Source: Aestuariibaculum sediminum (GTDB lineage Bacteria; Bacteroidota; Bacteroidia; Flavobacteriales; Flavobacteriaceae). From it: a DNA stretch of 64,000 bases. The stretch lies in NCBI RefSeq assembly GCF_014596945.1, contig NZ_JACVXB010000003.1:310001-374000 (forward strand), read 5' to 3'. A program made the translations under genes and the position numbers. The notes below the pieces were generated by a model. It was not told where the DNA came from, made no database searches, and saw only the letters and a program-made list of their open reading frames with translations. Shown here one piece after another: positions 10,051 to 18,423 of the stretch (its first letter is position 1; every line of letters begins with the position of its first letter).

Positions 10051-10098
10051 ATGAGAACAAATAATAACAATAATAATTTCAATAATCCTAATACATAG
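10051..10098 (+). CDS. Asn-rich attenuation leader peptide
   Basis: A 15-codon open frame, ATG at 10051, TAG at 10096-10098, encoding MRTNNNNNNFNNPNT. Nine of 15 residues are asparagine, using eight AAT codons and one AAC. It sits between a promoter core and an attenuator terminator, directly ahead of gatC-gatA-gatBaspS, whose product pathway makes Asn-tRNA. It is too short to be a functional protein. The reading is that ribosomes stall on the Asn codons when charged tRNA-Asn is scarce. The codon content and the competing hairpins are seen directly; stalling is inferred from the trp/his type of leader. Confidence 0.8.
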   Translation: MRTNNNNNNFNNPNT

Positions 10099-10161
10099 GA
10101 CAGGAAGGTTATTGTTTAAAATATATGTAAAAAGCCTTCCAAATTCGGAAGGTTTTTTTTT
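10081..10161 (+). promoter_or_regulatory. Transcription attenuator (1:2, 2:3 and 3:4 pairing)
   Basis: Four segments are visible. Segment 1 is AATAATCCT (10081-10089), inside the leader's Asn codons; with one bulged T it pairs with segment 2, AGGTTATT (10106-10113). Segment 2 also contains GGAAGG (10103-10108), which is identical to GGAAGG of segment 4 (10147-10152). Segment 3, CCTTCC (10135-10140), can pair with either. Pairing 3:4 gives a terminator with a 6-base loop and nine Ts (10153-10161); pairing 2:3 gives an antiterminator. A ribosome stalled on the Asn codons would cover segment 1, free segment 2 and let transcription continue into the gat genes. Confidence 0.78.
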
Positions 10162-10181
10162 AACCTAAAAATTAAAAAGAC

Positions 10182-10451
10182 ATGAGTAAAATTATGACCG
10201 TCGACATATTGTCGAGTATTAAAGGAGCACAACCCAGTGAGGCTGTGAATAAATTATTTGAAGTCATTAAAAATGCTCAAACAACAAATAATACCTCTTT
10301 TAACAATAATCGTAATCATTGTCTATCGTTAAACGATTTAAGAGAAGACGAAGTGATTGAAAGTTCTGCCATCGAAAAGCAAATCATTATTGAAAACTTT
10401 CCTAAAGAAAAAAATGGCTATTTAGTTGTTTCTAAAATTATAGAAGAATAA
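10182..10451 (+). CDS. gatC: Divergent GatC, Asp-tRNA(Asn)/Glu-tRNA(Gln) amidotransferase subunit C
   Basis: An 89-residue protein. The C-terminal half carries the GatC signature, LREDEV (residues 53-58) and GYLVVSKIIE at the end, as in the family's usual LR-DEV and GYFKVPRVIE. The N-terminal half does not look like standard GatC and holds an Asn-rich stretch (NNTSFNNNRN, about 35-44). GatC is a small wrapping subunit that stabilises GatA-GatB. The stop codon overlaps the gatA ATG by one base, so translation is coupled. A second ATG lies 12 bases inside the gene (10194) and could also be used. Transcription reaches it only by passing the Asn attenuator. Confidence 0.75.
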   Translation: MSKIMTVDILSSIKGAQPSEAVNKLFEVIKNAQTTNNTSFNNNRNHCLSLNDLREDEVIESSAIEKQIIIENFPKEKNGYLVVSKIIEE

Positions 10452-11851
10452 TGGAATCTCAGATATATAAGTTACACCAACAACTCATTAACAAAGACAT
10501 TTCTTGTGTTGATTTGGTTACCGAAAAGCTGAACGCTTTAAAAGAAAATACAAATAACACTGTAAATGCTACATTAGATGACCTGGCTCTTAGCTTAGCC
10601 AAAAAGGTAGATACTAAAATTGCTAATGGCAAAACCATCGGATTGTTAGAAGGTATTCCATTTGGTATAAAAGACGTGTACATGTTGCAAGGCACAACTA
10701 CCACCGCGAGTTCCAATTTACTTAAAAACTACAAATCGGCCTATACTGCAACAGCTATTGAAAAACTGCTTGATGCTGGCGCTATTCCTATTGTAAAGGA
10801 AAACTGCGATAGCTTCGGTCATGGGTCGTCTAGTGAAAACACCATTTTTGGCGCGGTTAAAAATGCGATAAACCCAAACCTGGTAGGTGGTGGTTCCAGT
10901 GGTGGTTCTGCGGTAAACGTGGCTAAAGATTATACCGTATTTTCAATTGGTGGCGATACTGGAGGTTCTGTGCGCCAGCCGGCTGGTTACAACCATGTTT
11001 ACGGTTTAAAACCCACTTACGGACGTATTTCTCGCTACGGATTAATGGCTTACGCGTCGTCTACCGACTGTGTGGGGCCTATTGCCAAATCAGTGGAAGA
11101 TATTCGGATTGTTTTAAACGTAATGAGTGGCAAAGATGTTAAAGATCAAACCACTTACACTTCCGCGGAAATTAACGCTGAAAGTATTACAGATGCCTCT
11201 GAAATTAAATCGGTTGGTTACTTTAAAAACTTTATTGAAAGTGATGCTATCGACTCTAAAATAAAATCGGATTTCTTAAAGACTATTGAAAAAATTAAAG
11301 CTAAAGGTATCGAAGTGAAGGAACTCGATTTCTTCCAGTCAGATATTTTGGTTTCAACGTATTACACCTTAGCCATGGCCGAAACGGCATCTAACCTATC
11401 ACGTTTAGATGGCTCGAATTACGGTAACCGTATCGACGATAAAAACCTGAAAGAATCTTACGCTGTAACACGTTCCGAGAATTTTTCAGAAGAAACTAAA
11501 CGACGTATAGTTGGTGGAAATCAGGTATTATCGCAAGGATTTTCAGATGAAATTTATTTAAAAAGTTTAGCGCTTCGTGATGCAATTTCAGAAAATTTTG
11601 AGGATGATTTTAAGGATGTGGATATTATATTATCGCCCGTGACACCTAGCACACCGCCCGAAATTGGTAACAGTTTAAAAGATCCGCATGCCATGTATTT
11701 AAGCGATGCCTATACCGTTGGATTTAGCCTTGGGCAACTACCAACGTTAACCGTTCCACAAGGTACCGAAACAGGCTTACAAATTACTGCCGCAAAAACG
11801 AAAGATGAACTTGTTTTGAAGTTTGCTAACTTCTTAAAAGATACAATATAA
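10451..11851 (+). CDS. gatA: Asp-tRNA(Asn)/Glu-tRNA(Gln) amidotransferase subunit A (amidase)
   Basis: A 466-residue amidase-signature protein. The Ser-cisSer-Lys triad is present at the family spacing: Lys74 (GIPFGIKDVY), Ser149 (VGGGSSGGS) and Ser173 (GGDTGGSVRQPAG). GatA hydrolyses glutamine to ammonia, which is channelled to GatB to amidate Asp or Glu on mischarged tRNA. The protein is in the normal 460-490 range. It overlaps gatC and gatB-aspS by one base each (TAATG), so the three genes form a tight translationally coupled operon. Confidence 0.93.
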   Translation: MESQIYKLHQQLINKDISCVDLVTEKLNALKENTNNTVNATLDDLALSLAKKVDTKIANGKTIGLLEGIPFGIKDVYMLQGTTTTASSNLLKNYKSAYTATAIEKLLDAGAIPIVKENCDSFGHGSSSENTIFGAVKNAINPNLVGGGSSGGSAVNVAKDYTVFSIGGDTGGSVRQPAGYNHVYGLKPTYGRISRYGLMAYASSTDCVGPIAKSVEDIRIVLNVMSGKDVKDQTTYTSAEINAESITDASEIKSVGYFKNFIESDAIDSKIKSDFLKTIEKIKAKGIEVKELDFFQSDILVSTYYTLAMAETASNLSRLDGSNYGNRIDDKNLKESYAVTRSENFSEETKRRIVGGNQVLSQGFSDEIYLKSLALRDAISENFEDDFKDVDIILSPVTPSTPPEIGNSLKDPHAMYLSDAYTVGFSLGQLPTLTVPQGTETGLQITAAKTKDELVLKFANFLKDTI

Positions 11852-14800
11852 TGGAATTAGAACAATTAGACGCACTTTTAAAAGCCCACGAATTAGAGTT
11901 GGTAATCGGACTAGAAACACACGTGCGATTAAATACAAAAACTAAACTTTTTTGTTCTTGTCCAAATCAGGAAATTGAAACACCAAACCAGAATATATGC
12001 TCGGTTTGTACAGGACAAATGGGCGTTTTACCAGCTGTAAATAAAGAGGCTGTAAAAAAAGCGATTTACTTCGGAAAAGCCGTAAAATCAACATTTTCCA
12101 ACGAGGTTATCTCTTGGGACAGAAAACACTATGAGTACCCAGATAACCCTAAAAACATACAAATTACGCAATTTCACAACCCGATAATTCCAGATGGTCA
12201 AGTATCGTGTTTCCGTAACGATGGCTCGCAGTTTACCGTTAATCTAACTCAGGTTCATATTGAAGAAGATGCCGCTAAATTAATGCACGAAAAAAATGTG
12301 TCGCTAGTCGATTTTAATAAAGCAGGTGTGCCGCTCATTGAAATTGTTACCGAACCTTGCATTCGTCATATAGAAGATGCTTCAACCTACGCACAATATA
12401 TTCAACGCATTGTTCAGAATTTAAAAATTTCTGAAGCCAACCTTGAAAAAGGCGAGTTTAAATCGGATGTATCGGTGTCGCTTCGCAAAAAACACAGTTA
12501 CGCATTAAATCCGCGTACCGAAATAAAAAACCTGAACTCCTTTAAGTTTATGGTTGATGCGTTAAAGGAGGAAGTTGAAAAGCAACTAAACTACTATTTG
12601 GAGCATAAGGAATTCAGACCAGACCAAACCACTGTGCTTTGGGATGCCGATTTAAAGCAAACCAAAACCATGCGTAAAAAGGAATACGAGGCTGATTACC
12701 GTTTTATATCGGAACCAGATCTTCCCTTTGTTTGCATAAAAGATGTGGTCGAGTCTATAGATGTTGATGTAAGTTCGTTGCCATTTGCTGTAGAATCCAT
12801 TTTAATTAAAGGTGGTGTTTTACCACAAGATGCCAAATTTTTTACGGCAGACTCCCTGCGTTCTGAAACTTTTATAGCGATTAATGATGTTATTAAGGAT
12901 CCGTCGTTTGTTGCTAAAACTTTAACCAACAATATTAAACCCGAAGAATATGGCGATATTCACCGCGTTGAGCATTTAATTGAAATTTTTCAGCTGTTTA
13001 AATCTGAAAAAATCACGTCGGTGTTGGTTCAAAATGCAATTACCGAATATTTAAAAGACAGGCATTTCGATTATAATCAGTATTTTGAGGAAAATACCAT
13101 TTCCGAGGATAAAATCCAGAATGCGATTGCTAAAGTGATTTCAGAAAATGAAGTAATTGCCAGCGATATAAAAGCTGGAAACCAGGGAAAAGCAGGTATT
13201 TTAGTTGGAAAAGTAATTGCTATAATAGGTAAAGGTGCTTCCGGTAAAGTGATTCGTGAAGGCATACTAGCGGCTTTACAAACCGATAAAACTGCATCTA
13301 ATACTATAGCAAGCACGGTAAAAACTAAAGCTGAAGCACAAAATTCAACTAAAAAGGAACAGGAAGAAGTATTACCCGAAATTCCTTTAGTAATCAAAGA
13401 AGACTATCGTACCCATTTAATTACCGATATAACCGATGATAGCATTTCCCAAGGCGTAACGTTTGCTGGATGGGTAGCGAGTGTACGTGACCATGGCGAA
13501 CTCATTTTTATTGATTTACGCGATTCGAGTGCCGAAAAATTTCAGGTGCGCTTAAGTCGTGAATCCTTCCCGAACTTAGACGAATTGGTACGCTTAAAAC
13601 CAGAATCGGTAATTACGGTTTCAGGGACTATTGTGCAACGTAAAGAAGATGACTACAATCCTTCTTTACGAACTGGAAAAATAGAATTGGAAGCCACCGA
13701 ATTGGATATTTTAAACTTATCACGAACGCTTCCCTTTGAGATAAAACGTGCTACAAAAACGAATGAAAACACCCGTTTCCAGTATAAATATTTAGATCAT
13801 CGTAACGACGATGTTCGTCGCACGATTGTAAACCGACATAAGGTAATTAAACTGCTTCGTGATATTTTAGATGAACAAAATTTCCTTGAAATTGAAACCC
13901 CTATTTTAAGTGCCGGAACCGACGAAGGTGCACGTGAATTTATTGTTCCATCAAGAAAGCAGGCAGGAGCCTTTTATACGCTTCCACAAGCGCCACAGCA
14001 GTTTAAACAAATGCTAATGGTTAGTGGTTACGAAAAATACTTCCAAATTGCTCGTTGTTTTAGAGACGAAGATTCTCGAGGCGACCGCCAGCCAGAATTC
14101 ACACAGCTGGATATTGAAATGGCTTATGCCAGCATGCAGCAAATTATAGATTTAAACACTAAAATGTTTAATGAAGTGGTTACCAAAATTTACGGGAATA
14201 AATGGAAACTGCATCCGTTTGAAGTGCTTACCTATAAAGAAGCAATGGACAATTATGGTTGCGACCGCCCCGATTTGCGTTTTGGATTAAAACTTCAGGA
14301 TATTACCAATATTGTTAAAGATACGACCTTTCAGGTATTTAGTAAACCTATTGAAGAAGGTGGTATTGTAAAATGCATTAAAGTGACTGCCGAAGAGCAG
14401 GGTAAAAAGCGTTTATCGAAAGGGCAAATCGAAAAACTTACGGCTATTGCCCAACAGCACGGATTAGGCGGTTTAGCTTATATCATTGTTAATGAAAATG
14501 ATTTGCAATCGCCAATTATTAAGTTTTTAGGTGAAGACATTGCCGCCCGAATTATTGAAACCACAAACGCTGAAGTTGGTGATATTGTATTCTTCTCGGC
14601 AGCAGATTATGCAACAGCTAATAAAGCTTTAGATGCGGTAAGACAGGAATTGGGCAGCATGCTGAAATTAATAAATCCGAGAGAATTGCGCCCAGCTTGG
14701 GTAGTCGATTTTCCGATGTTCGAGAAAACCGATGAAGGCCGATGGACATTTACCCATAACCCATTTTCGATGCCTGCCGTTTACGATATTGAAAAACACA

Positions 14801-15186
14801 TGAATGGCAAAGACGAAGAAATCGGGTCGATTATCGCTCAACAATACGATTTAATTCTTAACGGTTACGAAATTGGTGGCGGCTCCGTACGTGCGCACAA
14901 ACCTGAAATTCTAGAAGCCACTTATCGAAATATGGGCTACAACAAAGAAGAGATGATGAAAAGTGTAGGCACTATGTATAAATCATTCCATTACGGAGCA
15001 CCGCCACATGGTGGTATTGCCTGGGGTGTAGACCGATTAATGATGATTTTAGAGAAGAAAACTTCCATTCGCGAAGTGATGGCCTTCCCAAAAACTGGTA
15101 CCAGCGAAGATTTACTCTTTGGTGCACCTTCTATGCTTTCCGATAAAAAAGTGGAAGAAATGAACGTTAAGATAATGAAGAAATAA
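11851..15186 (+). CDS. gatB-aspS: GatB-AspRS fusion: amidotransferase subunit B joined to aspartyl-tRNA synthetase
   Basis: A 1111-residue single frame. Residues about 1-477 are GatB: LVIGLETHVRLNTKTKLFCSC, a Cys pattern CSC...CSVC for the zinc site, and a YqeY-like tail ending GKASGKVIREGILAAL-type sequence at 461-476. A Lys/Glu/Thr-rich linker (about 478-520) follows. Residues about 521-1111 are a bacterial-type AspRS: OB-fold tRNA-binding domain, motif 2 FRDED (738-742), a GAD insertion (about 815-940), and motif 3 GIAWGVDRL (1055-1063). The OB-fold loop reads RDHG (His548), where discriminating E. coli AspRS has RDLG; His there is linked in Pseudomonas AspRS to relaxed tRNA recognition. 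The likely reaction chain is Asp-tRNA(Asn) formation, then amidation to Asn-tRNA(Asn) within one polypeptide. Confidence 0.92.
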   Translation: MELEQLDALLKAHELELVIGLETHVRLNTKTKLFCSCPNQEIETPNQNICSVCTGQMGVLPAVNKEAVKKAIYFGKAVKSTFSNEVISWDRKHYEYPDNPKNIQITQFHNPIIPDGQVSCFRNDGSQFTVNLTQVHIEEDAAKLMHEKNVSLVDFNKAGVPLIEIVTEPCIRHIEDASTYAQYIQRIVQNLKISEANLEKGEFKSDVSVSLRKKHSYALNPRTEIKNLNSFKFMVDALKEEVEKQLNYYLEHKEFRPDQTTVLWDADLKQTKTMRKKEYEADYRFISEPDLPFVCIKDVVESIDVDVSSLPFAVESILIKGGVLPQDAKFFTADSLRSETFIAINDVIKDPSFVAKTLTNNIKPEEYGDIHRVEHLIEIFQLFKSEKITSVLVQNAITEYLKDRHFDYNQYFEENTISEDKIQNAIAKVISENEVIASDIKAGNQGKAGILVGKVIAIIGKGASGKVIREGILAALQTDKTASNTIASTVKTKAEAQNSTKKEQEEVLPEIPLVIKEDYRTHLITDITDDSISQGVTFAGWVASVRDHGELIFIDLRDSSAEKFQVRLSRESFPNLDELVRLKPESVITVSGTIVQRKEDDYNPSLRTGKIELEATELDILNLSRTLPFEIKRATKTNENTRFQYKYLDHRNDDVRRTIVNRHKVIKLLRDILDEQNFLEIETPILSAGTDEGAREFIVPSRKQAGAFYTLPQAPQQFKQMLMVSGYEKYFQIARCFRDEDSRGDRQPEFTQLDIEMAYASMQQIIDLNTKMFNEVVTKIYGNKWKLHPFEVLTYKEAMDNYGCDRPDLRFGLKLQDITNIVKDTTFQVFSKPIEEGGIVKCIKVTAEEQGKKRLSKGQIEKLTAIAQQHGLGGLAYIIVNENDLQSPIIKFLGEDIAARIIETTNAEVGDIVFFSAADYATANKALDAVRQELGSMLKLINPRELRPAWVVDFPMFEKTDEGRWTFTHNPFSMPAVYDIEKHMNGKDEEIGSIIAQQYDLILNGYEIGGGSVRAHKPEILEATYRNMGYNKEEMMKSVGTMYKSFHYGAPPHGGIAWGVDRLMMILEKKTSIREVMAFPKTGTSEDLLFGAPSMLSDKKVEEMNVKIMKK

Positions 15187-15208
15187 TTACAAATCATTAT
15201 TCACAAAT

Positions 15209-15243
15209 AAAAAGCTCTCAGGTATCCTCGAGAGCTTTTTTAT
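15209..15243 (+). terminator. Rho-independent terminator of the gat operon
   Basis: AAAAAGCTCTC (15209-15219) pairs with GAGAGCTTTTT (15230-15240), with an extra AGG/CCT pairing inside the loop, followed by T residues. Confidence 0.85.
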
Positions 15244-15319
15244 TTTATTGGCAATTGTCTATCTTTCATCAGTAAATATCAAGAATAGAACAAAGTAACA
15301 TTACCAATACACGAATCAA

Positions 15320-16537
15320 ATGAAGATGAAAAAACTAAAAATGCTGGGACGCAATTACAACGATACTCATCGAGCCGCAACCCCATTAGAACTCTTTTTC
15401 GATTTAATTTTTGTCATTGCTATCGCGTCGGCAGCAAGTAATTTACATCACCAATTAGCCGAACACCACATAGTAAATGGCATTTTTGCATTTTTCATGA
15501 GTTTCTTCTCTATTTGGTGGGCATGGATGAACTTCACTTGGTTTGCTTCGGCTTATGACACCGATGACACCCCTTTCAGGCTCACTACCTTTTTACTTAT
15601 GTTTGGCGCCTTAATTTTTGCTATTGGCATAAATGATTTATTTTCTGATAGTACGCGACCTTTTATTTCCGTATTAGGCTTTGTTATAATGCGTATCGCT
15701 ATGGCTATCCATTGGCTAAGAGCCTCATTTGAAGACCCAAAAAACAAAATCGTTTGCCTACGGTACGCCTTCGGAATTATTTTCGCTCAACTATGTTGGG
15801 TATCCTGGGTGTTTTTACCAGCACATATGCGTTTTTACATGTTTTTCGTCTTTATGCTCGTTGAATTAGCCGTTCCGCTTTATGCTGAAGGCAAACAACT
15901 TGCTACGTCATGGCATCCGCACCATATTGCAGAACGTTATGGACTATTAATAATTATTGTTTTAGGTGAGGGTTTATTAGGTACATCAAATACCATAGCG
16001 GGTTTATTAAAAAATGATCTGCCTTGGGCCTCGGTGGTCATACCATTGGGATTAACAACTGCTTCTATTATTTTTGCTCTATGGTGGACCTATTTCGAAT
16101 TACCTTGGGGCAAAATTTTAAAGCATAACAGAAACTTTAAATATGCCTTTATCTATGGTTATTTGCACTTTTTTATTTTTGCTTCTTTAGCTGCCGTTGG
16201 AAGTAGCCTTGAATTAATTGCCGATAGTACTCAGGCATACTACAGCAATCACATAACTGCTGTACATAACACATCTCCTTTATTTGCTGTTACCGCATTA
16301 TCAACAAGCATCGCCATCTATTTAATTACACTTAGCATTTTACGTCTTGCCCTAATCGGAAACACATGGAATAATTGGTTAGCACTAGCCACAAGTTTAA
16401 TAGCTGCGATCATTCCTGCAATTTCAGTTCTAATAGGCTTAGAAATAATATGGGCACTTGCTCTAACATCAATTTGCATTATACTTTATATTTCTTTCTG
16501 TAACTGGAATAAATGTAACTATTATCATCAGGCTTAA
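15320..16537 (+). CDS. Low temperature requirement A (LtrA) family membrane protein
   Basis: A 405-residue integral membrane protein with about 10-12 hydrophobic segments. The N-terminal signature RAATPLELFFDLIFVIAIAS and the GERYGLLIIIVLGEGLL-like segment (AERYGLLIIIVLGEGLLGT) are typical of the LtrA family (PF06772). The family was named after a Listeria gene needed for growth in the cold; the biochemical role is unknown. It stands alone between the gat operon terminator and a DUF2911 gene. TATCTTTC upstream is one base from the TANNTTTG core. Confidence 0.88.
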   Translation: MKMKKLKMLGRNYNDTHRAATPLELFFDLIFVIAIASAASNLHHQLAEHHIVNGIFAFFMSFFSIWWAWMNFTWFASAYDTDDTPFRLTTFLLMFGALIFAIGINDLFSDSTRPFISVLGFVIMRIAMAIHWLRASFEDPKNKIVCLRYAFGIIFAQLCWVSWVFLPAHMRFYMFFVFMLVELAVPLYAEGKQLATSWHPHHIAERYGLLIIIVLGEGLLGTSNTIAGLLKNDLPWASVVIPLGLTTASIIFALWWTYFELPWGKILKHNRNFKYAFIYGYLHFFIFASLAAVGSSLELIADSTQAYYSNHITAVHNTSPLFAVTALSTSIAIYLITLSILRLALIGNTWNNWLALATSLIAAIIPAISVLIGLEIIWALALTSICIILYISFCNWNKCNYYHQA

Positions 16538-16663
16538 TTAAAACAAATTCAAATTAAACAATTTCAAACTTTAACAGTCTAATTAAATAATTACAAAAAC
16601 TTTAAGAATATATCGTCTTATATTTAAATATCAATTATTGACTTACAACTAAAAACCAATTTT

Positions 16664-17191
16664 ATGAAAAAATCAACCTTAATTTCAACGCTAGCGCTAG
16701 CATTTATTATGTTTATCTCTGTAAATGTACAGGCTCAAAAATTTGCAAAACTAGACAAGAGCCCATTAGACATTTCATATTACAGAACCAATAGAAACGT
16801 ACCACCAATGGCGAAAGTTATTTATAGTAGACCACAGTTAAATGGTCGCGCATTAAGTACTTTGGCTCCTAATGGTAAGGTTTGGCGGACAGGTGCTAAT
16901 GAAGCTTCAGAAATTAAATTTTATAAAGATTTAGAATTCGGAGGAAAAACGATAAAAGCCGGAACTTATGCTTTATATACCATTCCGGGAGAAAAAGAAT
17001 GGACTATTATTTTAAGTTCAGATACTGATGCCTGGGGTGCTTACAACTATAACGAAAGTAAAGATGTTTTAAGGGTAAAAGCACCTGTAACTAAAGGAGA
17101 ACCTGTTGAGGCTTTTTCAATCGCTTTTGATAATGATACTATGTATCTGGCATGGGACACTACCAGAGTGGCTGTTCCTGTTAAAGGATAA
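16664..17191 (+). CDS. Exported DUF2911 protein
   Basis: A 175-residue exported protein with a signal peptide ending NVQAQ. The core matches the DUF2911 family: YSRPQLNGR, GKVWRTGANEASEIKF, GKTIKAGTYALYTIPGEKEWTIIL and DAWGAYNYNESKDVLR. The fold is probably beta-rich and the function is unknown. It is monocistronic, closed by a terminator with a 12-base stem at 17212-17268 that is shared with the convergent DUF4252 gene. Confidence 0.9.
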   Translation: MKKSTLISTLALAFIMFISVNVQAQKFAKLDKSPLDISYYRTNRNVPPMAKVIYSRPQLNGRALSTLAPNGKVWRTGANEASEIKFYKDLEFGGKTIKAGTYALYTIPGEKEWTIILSSDTDAWGAYNYNESKDVLRVKAPVTKGEPVEAFSIAFDNDTMYLAWDTTRVAVPVKG

Positions 17192-17211
17192 TAATTTAGT
17201 GTAAAAGTAAT

Positions 17212-17268
17212 ACTGGTTAAAACTACTGAGAATTTTAAAGGTCTCCAGAAGTTTTAACCAGTTTTTTT
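17212..17268 (+). terminator. Terminator with 12-base stem
   Basis: ACTGGTTAAAAC (17212-17223) and GTTTTAACCAGT (17251-17262) with a 27-base loop and a T tail. It lies between convergent genes. Confidence 0.7.
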
Positions 17269-17809
17269 ATTTAAAGAAATTCATAACATTTTCAACCTGC
17301 TCTTGGTCGATATTTGCATCTTTTAATACCCCGGCAAGCGTCATTAATTTTTGCGGATTCATATCGTCTCCCAACACGCGAGCAATCCCGAAACCAAATT
17401 CTTTTGAACTTCCAAAAATTACAAGTTCGTCTGCTTCATCATCGTCGCCTATATATTTTAAAACAAACCGACTTCCACGATCGCTAAATTCTATAAGATC
17501 GTTGTATTTATCGTCACTTAAAATAGATTTCACCTTATTAACTTCTGCTTGATACGATGCTAAATTGGTGGTATCTGATTTAAATCCTAAAAAATTTAAT
17601 CGATTTACAGAATTATAGGCTTCTTTTTGTTCTTCAGAAAAACCAGAGGTATCGATATTTAACATAGAAATTGGAATATCCTGAGAAATAAAACTATCGG
17701 CTTCCTGATGATCTACAAAGTAACTTTGCAAGCTGGTTGAATTACCACAACTAGCTAATACTAGTGCGGCAAAACAACCTGTTAATATTAATTGAACTGT
17801 TCGTTTCAT
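17267..17809 (-). CDS. DUF4252 lipoprotein
   Basis: A 180-residue lipoprotein (lipobox LASC, Cys20) with the DUF4252 pattern: a middle segment with YQAEVNKVKSILSDDKYNDLIEFSD, then RFVLKYIGDDDEADELVIFGSS and GFGIARVLGDDMNPQKLMTL. The function is unknown. It is the last gene of a four-gene ECF locus and follows a second DUF4252 gene by 13 bases, so the pair may work together in the periplasm. Confidence 0.85.
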   Translation of the reverse strand: MKRTVQLILTGCFAALVLASCGNSTSLQSYFVDHQEADSFISQDIPISMLNIDTSGFSEEQKEAYNSVNRLNFLGFKSDTTNLASYQAEVNKVKSILSDDKYNDLIEFSDRGSRFVLKYIGDDDEADELVIFGSSKEFGFGIARVLGDDMNPQKLMTLAGVLKDANIDQEQVENVMNFFK

Positions 17810-17822
17810 GATGGATTGATTT

Positions 17823-18380
17823 TTATTTTTTCTTTTCTAGATGTTCTCCACCCGAAATATTCATTTTATCGGTAAGCTTCGAAATTTCGTTTAAATCGAT
17901 ATCACCTGTTAATGATACTACCACCGTTTCAAATCGGCGTTTTTTACCATTAATTTCTATATCGCTGTCTATGTATTTATCGACGCCATTTACAAAGATT
18001 AACAGCTCCTTTACATGATCGGCATCACGTCCTTCTTTTACATAAAACTTTACTTCGGTTCCATCATCTTTCACTTGCATTAATTCTTCTAAAGCACTCG
18101 AACGTGATTTTACCCATTTGGCAATATCAGAACTTATCGACTCACTATCGGCGGTAATTGTTTTAAAACTGGTTATACTCTTAACCATATCCATATACGC
18201 CTTAGCCTCGGGATCGTCTACATTAATACCCATTTTAGCTATCATTTGAAACATTTTAGGTTGAATAGACACATAGGTAACTTCGGGATTATCGCTATAT
18301 TTTTCAAAAATATCCTTCTGAGCCATCGCCGCCATTGGCAAGACTAAAGCTAATACAAATAGTAACAATTTGTTTTTCAT
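17823..18380 (-). CDS. Exported DUF4252 protein
   Basis: A 185-residue protein with a signal peptide ending AAMAQ. I chose the ATG at 18380 because it gives a normal-length signal peptide; an ATG at 18410 would add 10 residues. The body has VSIQPKMFQMIAKMGINVDDPEAKAYMDMVKSI and VKFYVKEGRDADHVKELLIFVNG, typical of DUF4252. The C-terminus is Lys-rich. It is cotranscribed with the ECF sigma gene, its small membrane partner and the second DUF4252 gene. The arrangement is common in Flavobacteriaceae, but the role is not known. Confidence 0.87.
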   Translation of the reverse strand: MKNKLLLFVLALVLPMAAMAQKDIFEKYSDNPEVTYVSIQPKMFQMIAKMGINVDDPEAKAYMDMVKSITSFKTITADSESISSDIAKWVKSRSSALEELMQVKDDGTEVKFYVKEGRDADHVKELLIFVNGVDKYIDSDIEINGKKRRFETVVVSLTGDIDLNEISKLTDKMNISGGEHLEKKK

Positions 18381-18423
18381 CGACTTTATTTTAAAATTTA
18401 TTGTTTTCATTTTGTTCGTTTTT

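Noticed and set aside
11851-15186. The GatB-AspRS fusion as two genes joined by a sequencing error.
   Set aside because: The frame is continuous through a linker of about 40 residues with no homopolymer at the junction and no start-like context for a separate aspS. An artefact is possible but not supported.
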